64,000 nt of DNA from Pseudomonadota bacterium (GTDB lineage Bacteria > Pseudomonadota > Gammaproteobacteria > Burkholderiales > Gallionellaceae): assembly GCA_021782995.1 (NCBI GenBank), contig JAJXUI010000008.1:1-64000 (forward strand). Direction: 5' to 3'. Shown piece by piece: positions 8,352-16,341 of this stretch (position 1 is its first letter; each line of letters opens with the position of its first letter). The position numbers and the translations under genes were made by a program. The notes under the pieces are model-generated. The model worked only from the letters and a program-made list of their open reading frames with translations, did not search any database and was not told the origin of the DNA.

Positions 8352-9122
8352 TCAAATTCCTTCGTAGCGTACGCCAGTGTTGAGGTCCAGGTCGGAGCGG
8401 ATCTGCGTGGTGGCGACAGCGCGTATGCGTTTGGAGATGTCGCTTTGCGGGTCGTTGAGATCGCCGAACAGGATCGCATTGTGGCCGGCCTTGCTGCAGG
8501 CTTCGGCGCATGCAGTAGTCTTGCCGTCACGGTCGATACGATGTACACAAAGTGTGCAGCTTTCAACGGTCCCCTTGCCGCGAGGCACTTCGGTTTTCTG
8601 GTCGGTCAGGACTTCATGCACGAAGGAGCGTGCCTTGTACGGGCAGGCCATCATGCAGTAGCGGCAACCGATACAGACGTGCTTGTCGACCAGCACGATG
8701 CCGTCGGCACGCTTGAATGATGCCTGTGTTGGGCAAACGTCCACGCAGGGAGGATTTTCGCAGTGCTGGCACATCATCGGCAGCGAGGAAACATGGCCGG
8801 TCAGGGTGTCTTTCAGTTGAACCTTGCGGATCCACTGCGAGTCCGTGTCCAGTGTGCCACCTGACAGTCCGTTCTCTGTGTTACAGGCTGTGACGCAGTC
8901 ATTGCAGCCGGTTTCGCATTTTCCGCTATCAATCAGCATGCCCCAGCGTACCTTGTTGCTGGCGGGTTCGCCTGCCGGGCGTGCCTGTGCAACTTCATAC
9001 AGCATCATGCCGGGCGCAATTGCCAGGCCGGCAATGCCGATGGAAGTCTTTGTCAGGAAATCCCGGCGCTCCGGGCTGTTGCAGCCTTCTGCTTGCCGGT
9101 GGTCTGGTTGATTCTGGATCAT
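8352..9122 (-). CDS. dsrO: DsrO, Tat-exported periplasmic iron-sulfur protein
   Basis: This 256-residue ferredoxin-type subunit of DsrMKJOP has a twin-arginine signal (SPERRDFLTKTSIGIAGLA). It also has clustered cysteines for several [4Fe-4S] centres: CETGCNDCVTACN, CQHCENPPCVDVCP, CIGCRYCMMACP and CTLCVHR. Electrons are expected to pass between DsrJ haems and DsrP. The frame is open to 9290, but the ATG at 9122 leaves the Tat signal at the N-terminus and overlaps the dsrJ stop by four bases (ATGA), the normal coupled arrangement. Confidence 0.94.
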   Translation of the reverse strand: MIQNQPDHRQAEGCNSPERRDFLTKTSIGIAGLAIAPGMMLYEVAQARPAGEPASNKVRWGMLIDSGKCETGCNDCVTACNTENGLSGGTLDTDSQWIRKVQLKDTLTGHVSSLPMMCQHCENPPCVDVCPTQASFKRADGIVLVDKHVCIGCRYCMMACPYKARSFVHEVLTDQKTEVPRGKGTVESCTLCVHRIDRDGKTTACAEACSKAGHNAILFGDLNDPQSDISKRIRAVATTQIRSDLDLNTGVRYEGI

Positions 9123-9517
9123 TTGCCTGTCTCCGCTGTCTTGGCTGCCTCGAGTGGCTGCTTTCTCTTTGTACTGTGGCATTCGAAACAATCCAGCTTG
9201 ACGGCTGCATAGGCGTGGCAGCCCTGGCAGAAAGCTTCGTTGCTGCCAACTACGCTGTTGGTCTTGGTGCTGGCATGGCATTCCACACATTCGGCCAGGC
9301 TGTACTTTCCGCCCCGAATGCCCAGCCGCATGGTTTCAGTGCGCTGATGCTTGATCAGGTCCATATGGATCCTGCGCATCAGTTGTGGGTCTTCGACACA
9401 CTGCCCGCCTTTGCCTATATCCAGCTTGGGAAACTCATGGCTTTCCGCAGCATGTGCTGAAGAGGCGATCCAAACCGAAAGGAGTAGTGCAGCGATACGA
9501 ATCACCATTTTCATCAT
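9119..9517 (-). CDS. dsrJ: DsrJ, periplasmic trihaem cytochrome c
   Basis: This 132-residue protein has a signal peptide (residues 1-23, ending AHA) and three CxxCH haem sites: CVECH at 77-81, CQGCH at 97-101 and CFECH at 110-114. An additional conserved cysteine at position 40 in GKGGQCVEDP corresponds to the unusual His/Cys-ligated haem known for DsrJ. It is a periplasmic redox subunit of DsrMKJOP. It overlaps dsrO and dsrL by four bases each, indicating tight translational coupling. Confidence 0.95.
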   Translation of the reverse strand: MMKMVIRIAALLLSVWIASSAHAAESHEFPKLDIGKGGQCVEDPQLMRRIHMDLIKHQRTETMRLGIRGGKYSLAECVECHASTKTNSVVGSNEAFCQGCHAYAAVKLDCFECHSTKRKQPLEAAKTAETGK

Positions 9518-11457
9518 TCACCCAGACCCATTTGAATGTAACCGGTAGGACATACATCGGAGCAGATGTGGCAACCGATACACTTTTTATAGTCGGTGTC
9601 CACATAGCGGCCCAGGGTGGCTTTGGCTTTTGGTACACGGAACACGGCTGTCTGCGGGCAGTACACCACACAGTTGTCGCACTCGAAACACATGCCGCAA
9701 CTCATGCAGCGTTTGGCTTCGTCGATCGCCTGTTTTTCATTCAGTGCATGAAGACGCTCCTCGAAATTGCCCAGCGCAGACTGCTTGTCCAGTGTCGTGA
9801 CATCACGCTGGATGCGCGGGGTGAAGGGGAAGTGGCCGAGGAACAGCTCATCATGCGGTATCACGTAGCGGTCTGAGCGGTTCTCATAGTTATGAACTGC
9901 AGCATTGGTTTTGTCGGTACCCCAGATCGGCTCATGTGATTCTTCGATTTTCAGGCCCTTCTCGATCATCTTGCGCATCAGGTCAAACTGGTGCGCATCA
10001 ATCTTCGGTCTCTTCCCGAGTTCCATGCCTTGCAGATACTGGTCAATACCGTCCGCAGCGATGGAGCCATGGCCAATTGCGGTGGTCAGCAGGTGGGGAC
10101 GAATTACGTCGCCACCGGCGAATACGCCTGGCTTGCCCGGCAACTGGTAATTCTTGTCGGTCTTGATGAAACCATTGGCATTGTTGAATTCTTCCAGACC
10201 GGTGAAGTCGATGCCTTGGCCGATCGCAGATACGATCAGGTCAGCCGGCAGATCGATTTCGCTACCTTCTTCTTTCTTGATCTCAAGCTTGCCGCCAACA
10301 ATCTTGGCCTCGCACTTGGCTACGCGCAGTGCAGTAGCACGGCCGTTTTCCTTGACAACACCAACGGGCATCAAGCCGCCCTTGATATCGATACCTTCTG
10401 CCAGCGCCTGCTCGATTTCGTGCTTGTTGGCAGCCATTTTATCGATCGGGAATACGGAGATCAGCACCACATCGGCACCCTGTTTGGCAGAAATTGCAGC
10501 CACGTCTTGAGCCATGTGACCTGCGATTGCCTTGTCCAGATCAGTCGGGTTGGCTTTTTCGATATGTCCCAGACGGCGTGCCACGGTTGCAACGTCAACC
10601 GAGGTATCGCCACCGCCGACTACAACCACGCGCTTGCCTACATGCTGCATACGTCCCTGATTGAATGCATCCAGGAATGCGGTCGCAGTGACGACGTTCG
10701 GTGCGTCAGAATCTGGAACTGGCAGCGGGCGGCCTGCTTGTGCTCCCATGCCGAGGAATACTGCATCAAATTCCTTGTTGATCTGTTCCATCGTGACATC
10801 TTTACCGATGCGCGTATTCAGGCGTGCTTTTACGCCCAGCGCCATGATGCGGTCGATTTCTTTGTCCAGCACTTCACGTGGAGTACGGAACCCGGGAATG
10901 CCGTAACGCATCATGCCGCCCAAGTATTCATGATCATCGAAGATCGTGACTTCGTGTCCTTTCATTGCCAGCTGATAGGCGCAGGACAGTCCGCCAGGGC
11001 CGCCGCCGATGATGGCAACTTTCTTGCCGGTGCTGGTTTCTGGCTTTGCATATTGCAGGTTGTTGGCAATCGCGTATTCGCCCAGGAAGTGCTCAACGGA
11101 GTTGATGCCGACATGATCTTCAACCTCATTACGGTTGCAGCCGGACTCGCAGGGAGCGGGACATACCCGACCCATCACGGACGGGAATGGATTGGCCTGG
11201 GTAAGACGGCGCCAAGCATATTCCTGCCATGGCATGCCTGCGGGAGGTTTTTCGGTGCCGCGAGTAATTGCCAGATAACCACGAATGTCTTCACCAGCGG
11301 GGCAGCTTCCCTGGCAGGGGGGAGTGGATTGCACATAAGTAGGGCATTTGTAGCTGTAGCTGGACTGGAAAATCTTGTCGCGCATTGCCACTTTTGTATC
11401 GCCATCTTTGTAGCGGCGGAAATTGAGATTCTTGACTTCCGTAGTAGTAGTTGACAT
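9514..11457 (-). CDS. dsrL: DsrL, NAD(P)H:acceptor iron-sulfur flavoprotein
   Basis: This 647-residue cytoplasmic protein is related to the small subunit of glutamate synthase. The order is an N-terminal cysteine-rich domain (PPCQGSCPAGEDIRGYL, CPAPCESGC), an FAD site (VAIIGGGPGGLSCAYQLA at about 149), an NAD(P) site (VVVVGGGDTSVDVATVARRL) and C-terminal ferredoxin motifs (CMSCGMCFECDNC, CIGCHICSDVCP). DsrL is a physiological partner of oxidative DsrAB, transferring electrons from sulfide oxidation to NAD(P)+. Its presence together with DsrEFH marks the operon as oxidative rather than sulfate-reducing. Confidence 0.95.
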   Translation of the reverse strand: MSTTTTEVKNLNFRRYKDGDTKVAMRDKIFQSSYSYKCPTYVQSTPPCQGSCPAGEDIRGYLAITRGTEKPPAGMPWQEYAWRRLTQANPFPSVMGRVCPAPCESGCNRNEVEDHVGINSVEHFLGEYAIANNLQYAKPETSTGKKVAIIGGGPGGLSCAYQLAMKGHEVTIFDDHEYLGGMMRYGIPGFRTPREVLDKEIDRIMALGVKARLNTRIGKDVTMEQINKEFDAVFLGMGAQAGRPLPVPDSDAPNVVTATAFLDAFNQGRMQHVGKRVVVVGGGDTSVDVATVARRLGHIEKANPTDLDKAIAGHMAQDVAAISAKQGADVVLISVFPIDKMAANKHEIEQALAEGIDIKGGLMPVGVVKENGRATALRVAKCEAKIVGGKLEIKKEEGSEIDLPADLIVSAIGQGIDFTGLEEFNNANGFIKTDKNYQLPGKPGVFAGGDVIRPHLLTTAIGHGSIAADGIDQYLQGMELGKRPKIDAHQFDLMRKMIEKGLKIEESHEPIWGTDKTNAAVHNYENRSDRYVIPHDELFLGHFPFTPRIQRDVTTLDKQSALGNFEERLHALNEKQAIDEAKRCMSCGMCFECDNCVVYCPQTAVFRVPKAKATLGRYVDTDYKKCIGCHICSDVCPTGYIQMGLGE

Positions 11458-11494
11458 TCGCTTTCTCCTAAAATTGGTTAGCTATCTTGGATAA

Positions 11495-13021
11495 TTATTT
11501 GTCGCCCAGCTTGATCGCATTGCTGACCAGTTGGTGTACACCACCGATCAGGCGTCGGTCAAAGCCGTAATAGGGCAGTACTTTGGTGAATTGTGCTTTG
11601 CAGATTGCGCAGATGCTGGCCATGAAATTCACGCCATGTGCATCCACTACGGTTTGCAATGCTTCCATGCGGGGAAGAGCGCCCTTAACTCGCAACTCCA
11701 GCAGGTCATCTGTCAATATGCCACCACCACCGCCGCAACAGAAGGTTTTTTCGTGCGTTGTACCTTCTGGCATTTCAAAGAAATGATTCGCTGCAGCTTT
11801 CACAATATTGCGCGGGATCTCGAACTGGCCGCCAGGATAGTCACCCATGCCGGAACCACGTGCAACGTTGCAGGAGTCGTGGAAGGTGATGATGTGCTTG
11901 TCATTGGCTTCCTTGTCGAAGCTGATGGCCTTCTGCTGAATCAGGTCCCATGTCACTTCGCAGATATGCATCGGCTGCTTGTAGCGATGATCCAGCTGAT
12001 TTTGCAACTCGATTGCGTATGGGTCGTTTGCACCGTCACCCACGCCTATCAGGGTGTTCCAGAAGCTGTATGCAACGCGCCATGCATGGCCGCATTCACC
12101 TACCACGATACGCTTCACGCCCAGCTCCAGCGCTGCTTGCCGTATGCGTAGTGCAATTTTGCGCATCTGGTCATAGTTGCCGATAAACAAACCAAAGTTG
12201 CCTGCCTCGGAAGACATGGAAGATAGCGTCCAGCTGATACCAGCGGCATGGAACACTTTGGCATAGCCAATCAGACTGTCGATGTGAGGCTCGGCAAAGA
12301 AGTCAGCAGAAGGCGTGATCAGTAATACTTCTGCGCCTTTCACGTCCAGTGGGAAGCGGATATCGAGGCCGGTCGCTTCCTTTGTGTCTTCTTCGACACC
12401 TTCCAGCGTATCTTCCAGTGCGGCCTTGGGCAGGCCGAGATTGTTACCGATCTTATGAACTTTGCCTATGATTTCATTGGCATATTTCTGGCCGTATCCA
12501 GCTGCAGCCAAGACTTCACGGGCTGCCATTGTGATTTCAGCAGTATCAATGCCATAAGGGCAGAATACCGAACAACGACGGCACTCTGAACATTGATAAA
12601 AGTAGCTATACCACTCATCCATCACTTCGCGGGTCAGTTTGCGCGCACCAACCAGCCAGGGGAATAGCTTGCCTGGCAGTGTGAAATAACGTCTGTATAC
12701 GCTGCGCATCAGGTCCTGTCGCGCAACCGGCATGTTTTTGGGGTCTGCGGTACCGATGAAGTAATGGCACTTGTCTGAACAGGCTCCGCAATGCACACAC
12801 GCATCCAGGTACACTTTCAAAGAACGATATTTTCCCAGTAACTCACTGAACTTGTTGATGGCTTTATCATGCCAGTCTTCAGTTTCGAAGGCGGGGAAGC
12901 CGATATCGTTCTGAATCTTGTCGTTTGCGACAAATGATTTTAGTCCATCCATTGCCCCAGGCTGAATTGCTGGGGCAATGTTGAATACCCGGTATGGGGG
13001 CGCTTTGATTTCTGTAGCCAT
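11495..13021 (-). CDS. dsrK: DsrK, HdrD-like cytoplasmic iron-sulfur subunit
   Basis: This 508-residue protein carries two [4Fe-4S] motifs (CVHCGACSDKC at 75-85 and CSECRRCSVFCP) and C-terminal CCG domains. The latter include FHDSCNVARGSGMGDYPG and FCCGGGGGILTD, which in HdrB/HdrD-type proteins bind a catalytic noncubane cluster. DsrK is thought to handle the DsrC trisulfide or disulfide at the cytoplasmic face and pass electrons to DsrM. The frame is open to 13057, but the ATG at 13021 (MATEIKAPPY), preceded by AAGGAAA, fits the family start. The gap to dsrM is 5 bases. Confidence 0.95.
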   Translation of the reverse strand: MATEIKAPPYRVFNIAPAIQPGAMDGLKSFVANDKIQNDIGFPAFETEDWHDKAINKFSELLGKYRSLKVYLDACVHCGACSDKCHYFIGTADPKNMPVARQDLMRSVYRRYFTLPGKLFPWLVGARKLTREVMDEWYSYFYQCSECRRCSVFCPYGIDTAEITMAAREVLAAAGYGQKYANEIIGKVHKIGNNLGLPKAALEDTLEGVEEDTKEATGLDIRFPLDVKGAEVLLITPSADFFAEPHIDSLIGYAKVFHAAGISWTLSSMSSEAGNFGLFIGNYDQMRKIALRIRQAALELGVKRIVVGECGHAWRVAYSFWNTLIGVGDGANDPYAIELQNQLDHRYKQPMHICEVTWDLIQQKAISFDKEANDKHIITFHDSCNVARGSGMGDYPGGQFEIPRNIVKAAANHFFEMPEGTTHEKTFCCGGGGGILTDDLLELRVKGALPRMEALQTVVDAHGVNFMASICAICKAQFTKVLPYYGFDRRLIGGVHQLVSNAIKLGDK

Positions 13022-13026
13022 TTTCC

Positions 13027-13773
13027 TTATTTCCCTGATTCCAGTTGGGCTGCCCAAGTAGCGAGATGACGCTTGTCTCGCGAGTTTTCTACCTGATTAC
13101 GGCTTGGTGAGAAGAAAATTCCAGGTGCATGTAACAATTTGCTGAATGGGAAAATGATCATCAGGAGTGCGATCAGTGACAGGTGAATTTTGATTACGCT
13201 GTCTTCCGGTACCGGATTGATATGGAAGCTCATCAGGCCCATGAAGAAGTTCTTGAGTGTGATGATATCGGTATGCGAGATGAATTTCATATAGAGTCCG
13301 CTGGCCCCGATGCCGATTAGCAACACAAGCATCAAATGATCTGATGGTGTGGAAATGTAACGGATACGATCAACGAATATGCGTCGACCCCACAAGCCCG
13401 CAAGGCCGGCTACCATCAGGAAACCCGCATAAATACCGAAAGGCTGCATGAATTCGACCCAATCCCATACAGGATTGATGAAATATCTGATATGACGGAT
13501 CAAGGCCAAAGCCAGGCCTGCATGAAACATGGCGCTGAAAAGCCATGTCCAGAGTGAGGCTTTAAAGAGACTTTGAAACAGGAATACTTCCCGTGTCATC
13601 AACATAACCACACCAAATTTCGTACGAGGCGACGGTGTGGTTGGAATCTTGAGCGGCGCTGGTGTGCGCGCATATGTAGAAATACGGTAAATCAGACCTA
13701 CAGCAAACAACCCCGCTGCAAAATAAAAAAGAACGGCAAACAATATAGTCATATGGTCATTCAATATATTCAA
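13027..13773 (-). CDS. dsrM: DsrM, NarI-like cytochrome b membrane subunit
   Basis: This 248-residue integral membrane protein has about six hydrophobic segments, including an N-terminal one (ILFAVLFYFAAGLFAVGLIY). It contains histidines suited to diheme b ligation, for example in MFHAGLALALIRHIRY, SDHLMLVLLIG and IHLSLIALLMIIFPFSKLLH. It anchors DsrK and connects the DsrC-linked chemistry to quinones. A second ATG seven codons in (MTILFAV) is an equally reasonable start. It lies 25 bases after dsrC and 5 before dsrK. Confidence 0.93.
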   Translation of the reverse strand: MNILNDHMTILFAVLFYFAAGLFAVGLIYRISTYARTPAPLKIPTTPSPRTKFGVVMLMTREVFLFQSLFKASLWTWLFSAMFHAGLALALIRHIRYFINPVWDWVEFMQPFGIYAGFLMVAGLAGLWGRRIFVDRIRYISTPSDHLMLVLLIGIGASGLYMKFISHTDIITLKNFFMGLMSFHINPVPEDSVIKIHLSLIALLMIIFPFSKLLHAPGIFFSPSRNQVENSRDKRHLATWAAQLESGK

Positions 13774-13798
13774 ATTGAGCGGGAATTGCCTTCACTCC

Positions 13799-14134
13799 TT
13801 AGATGCAGCCGGTTGGTTTTGGCAGGCCGGCGATCTTGCAAGCCTGTTTGCCTGGTCCGTACGGGAACAGTTCATACAGGTACTGGCTGGAGCCTTTTTC
13901 CGGTCCAAATTTTTTGCCAATTGCCTTTGTCAGTACGCGAACAGCCGGAGCAATCTGGTACTCGTCATAGTATTCACGCAGGAAGTTGATGACTTCCCAG
14001 TGATTGTCTGTCATGTTCAGGTTTTCAGTCTGTGCGATATATTGCGCGACATCCATGTTCCAGTCGGCGAGGTTGATCAGATAACCTTCTTCGTCTGTTT
14101 CGTAGCTCTTACCGTTTACTTCGATATTTGGCAT
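13799..14134 (-). CDS. dsrC: DsrC, sulfur-carrier protein with both C-terminal cysteines
   Basis: This 111-residue protein has the canonical C-terminal arm GKQACKIAGLPKPTGCI, with the paired cysteines at 99 and 110. These form the trisulfide that DsrAB acts on. The helical core NHWEVINFLREYYDEY is typical. The frame is open to 14239, but the ATG at 14134 (MPNIEVNGKSYETDEEG), preceded by AGGAGAATCACC, is the family start. Compare the paralogue at 18911-19240, which lacks the last cysteine. It lies between dsrH and dsrM in the usual order. Confidence 0.97.
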   Translation of the reverse strand: MPNIEVNGKSYETDEEGYLINLADWNMDVAQYIAQTENLNMTDNHWEVINFLREYYDEYQIAPAVRVLTKAIGKKFGPEKGSSQYLYELFPYGPGKQACKIAGLPKPTGCI

Positions 14135-14162
14135 GGTGATTCTCCTAGTGGTTATTACTTGA

Positions 14163-14459
14163 TTACAGCCAGGACTGGCAGTTCTTGTTTGCAGCAACCA
14201 GATCGACGAAACCACCGTAATCAACAGTGGAAACGCCATCTATTACGCGATCTGCCATGCCGCGTGCTTCCAGGTCCGGCATCAGGACATGAATCTTGAA
14301 GCGGCCTAAAGCTTCGCGGGTTTTGGCTTCGAGCGCGCAGCCCTTGGTGGCTGCAATTACTGCATCTTCAATAAGCAGGATTTCGCCCTTGTCCATGACG
14401 CGCAGGCAGTCATTGAAAGAGCTGTTGCTTAAAGGCGATTTATTAATGATATGAAGCAT
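14163..14459 (-). CDS. dsrH: DsrH (TusB-like) sulfurtransferase subunit
   Basis: This 98-residue protein starts MLHIINKSPLSNSSFNDCLR. Cys18 lies where DsrH carries its conserved cysteine, and MDKGEILLIEDAVIAAT matches the DsrH/TusB fold. With DsrE and DsrF it forms the hetero-hexameric complex that passes persulfide sulfur to DsrC. Gaps are 28 bases on each side. DsrEFH is absent from sulfate reducers, so it supports an oxidative pathway. Confidence 0.92.
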   Translation of the reverse strand: MLHIINKSPLSNSSFNDCLRVMDKGEILLIEDAVIAATKGCALEAKTREALGRFKIHVLMPDLEARGMADRVIDGVSTVDYGGFVDLVAANKNCQSWL

Positions 14460-14487
14460 TCTTCAACCTTTCGAGATATTCCGACCA

Positions 14488-14853
14488 TTAGAAGCTGAGT
14501 ACAACATCCTGCTCGTCCATCAACGCACCCATTTCCTTGCTGGATAGAACGGTTACATCGACAAGCAGATCGTCTTCGGTCAGTCCACGTGCTTCCATGG
14601 ATTCCTTTTCTACATACAGTTTCTCGATATCGTAGCCTTCCAGCGCACGATAGGTGGTGGAGAAGTTCTTGGTCTCGATTCCTTTTGTTTGCTGACCCTT
14701 CTTCAGCTGAAATACGCCATCATCCACGAATGCCAGAGAAACATCCTGATCGAATGCTGCCGTGATCAGGACGACCTCCAGGGACTCCAGAGCATAGATC
14801 GTGCCGTGCGGGGCTTTTCGATTCACAAACATGAATTTTTTTACATCGCTCAT
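14488..14853 (-). CDS. dsrF: DsrF (TusC-like) subunit of DsrEFH
   Basis: This 121-residue protein reads MSDVKKFMFVNRKAPHGTIY with FDQDVSLAFVDDGVFQL, the DsrF/TusC pattern. I see no cysteine anywhere in it, so it is a structural rather than a sulfur-binding subunit, as known for this family. The frame is open to 15012, but that would overlap dsrE extensively. The ATG at 14853, 10 bases after the dsrE stop, is the natural start and is preceded by the GGGG of the intergenic leader. Confidence 0.92.
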   Translation of the reverse strand: MSDVKKFMFVNRKAPHGTIYALESLEVVLITAAFDQDVSLAFVDDGVFQLKKGQQTKGIETKNFSTTYRALEGYDIEKLYVEKESMEARGLTEDDLLVDVTVLSSKEMGALMDEQDVVLSF

Positions 14854-14863
14854 ACGTCCCCCC

Positions 14864-15223
14864 TTAGTCGCCGAATACAACCAGACGGTCAGACTGGATT
14901 CCAGCCTCGACCAGTTGCCCAAGTCCCGAAATGCGGAAACCCTGAGCCAGGTTGTCGTCCTTGATGCCGCGGCGCATCGCCGCTGCAACGCAGACAACCA
15001 GATCCACACCATGGTCTTCCGCCAGCTTGGACCAGCGGTTCACGATGTGACGGTCATCTTGAGGAGGTTCAGTGAACTTTGTGGAGTTATTGACACCGTC
15101 GTGGTAGAAAAAAACCCGACCAACTGTATGGCCTTTAGCGATGGCTGCCTTGCAGAACAAATAAGCCGAATCACTTGCCTCATGCTGATACGGCCCTTCG
15201 TTCACCAGTATTCCAAATTTCAT
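14864..15223 (-). CDS. dsrE: DsrE (TusD-like) catalytic subunit of DsrEFH
   Basis: This 119-residue protein has the active-site cysteine at position 78 in DLVVCVAAAMRRG, the same number as in Allochromatium DsrE. Other family features are MKFGILVNEGPYQHEASDSA and VGRVFFYHDGVNNSTKF. Cys78 accepts persulfide sulfur and hands it to DsrC. It lies 26 bases after dsrB in the classical dsrABEFHC order. Confidence 0.95.
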   Translation of the reverse strand: MKFGILVNEGPYQHEASDSAYLFCKAAIAKGHTVGRVFFYHDGVNNSTKFTEPPQDDRHIVNRWSKLAEDHGVDLVVCVAAAMRRGIKDDNLAQGFRISGLGQLVEAGIQSDRLVVFGD

Positions 15224-15249
15224 TCAGTTTTCCCTATGCAAACAACCGG

Positions 15250-16326
15250 TTAGAATCGGATATGTGTACTTGAGTTCAGAGCGTTGCGAGAGCCTCTCCA
15301 GTCATCGATCAGATACTTGGTGAATGGCAACTCTGTCTTCTCGAAGAACTGTGGCCAGCCGATACGGTCGATCCAGTCAGACAGGCGCTCCCATGCTTTT
15401 GCGTCTTTCTTGTATACAGAGAGGATCTTTTTCACGACGGTGGCAACTTCAGGCCAGCGTGGTGGATTGTTAGGCAATCCTGAAGCAACCATCTTCATGA
15501 ATGTTGGCTTGCCACGTGCATTGGAGTTTTTGCCACCAACCCAGATTGCCAGCTTGGAGTATTCCGGATCGTTGATCTGCATGGGTGGGCAAGGTGGGTA
15601 GCATGCACCGCAGCATACACATTTTGCTTCATCCACTTCCAGGGAAGGTTTGCCGTTAACCATCGCAGGGCGGATCGCAGCAACCGGACAGCGCGCCACA
15701 ACTGCTGGACGCTCACATACGTTGGCTACCAGATCATGGTTGATCTTGGGTGGCTTGGTATGCTGGATGATGATCGCGATGTCAGCCTGGCCGCCGCAGT
15801 TGATTTCGCAGCAAGAGGTGGAAAGGTGAACGCGGTTGGGCATTTCCTCTTTCTTGTATTCATCGATCAGCTCGTCCATCAGGGACTTTACCACGCCGGA
15901 AGCGTCAGTGCCCGGAATGTCACAGTGCAACCAGCCCTGGGTATGCGCAATCATGGATACGGAGTTACCAGTGCCGCCAACCGGGAAGCCATTCTTTTCC
16001 AGCTCCTTGATCAGTGGGTCAACCTTGTCTGCGCTCGATACCATGTACTCGATGTTGGAGCGGATGGTGAAGCGAACATGGCCTTCTGCAAACTTGTCAC
16101 CGATATCGCACAGCTTGCGAATGGTGAACACGTCCATCTGCCGCTGCGTACCGGCACGAACTGTCCAGACCTCATCCCCGGTATGAGACACATGATGCAA
16201 TACACCTGGACGTGGCCGATCGTGATATTTCCAGTTGCCGTAGTTCTTGATGAATTTCGGGTGCAGGTATTGCTTGTTATCCGGCACGCCACTCTCAATC
16301 GGGCGGCGTAATGCTGTTTGTGACAT
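15250..16326 (-). CDS. dsrB: Dissimilatory sulfite reductase beta subunit, oxidative type
   Basis: This 358-residue subunit pairs with DsrA. Siroheme/[4Fe-4S] region motifs are WLHCDIPGTDASG and STSCCEINCGGQADIAI. The inserted ferredoxin domain shows KCVCCGACYPPCPPMQI, with ARCPVAAIRPAMV just before it. The length and order are normal. It follows dsrA by 15 bases. With DsrEFH and DsrL in the operon, the enzyme is expected to run towards sulfite. Confidence 0.97.
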   Translation of the reverse strand: MSQTALRRPIESGVPDNKQYLHPKFIKNYGNWKYHDRPRPGVLHHVSHTGDEVWTVRAGTQRQMDVFTIRKLCDIGDKFAEGHVRFTIRSNIEYMVSSADKVDPLIKELEKNGFPVGGTGNSVSMIAHTQGWLHCDIPGTDASGVVKSLMDELIDEYKKEEMPNRVHLSTSCCEINCGGQADIAIIIQHTKPPKINHDLVANVCERPAVVARCPVAAIRPAMVNGKPSLEVDEAKCVCCGACYPPCPPMQINDPEYSKLAIWVGGKNSNARGKPTFMKMVASGLPNNPPRWPEVATVVKKILSVYKKDAKAWERLSDWIDRIGWPQFFEKTELPFTKYLIDDWRGSRNALNSSTHIRF

Positions 16327-16341
16327 ATTCTAGGCTCCCAG

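Noticed and set aside
9991-11454. 487-codon open frame on the plus strand opposite dsrL
   Set aside because: It is antisense to a clear flavoprotein gene, has no recognisable domain and is explained by codon bias of dsrL.
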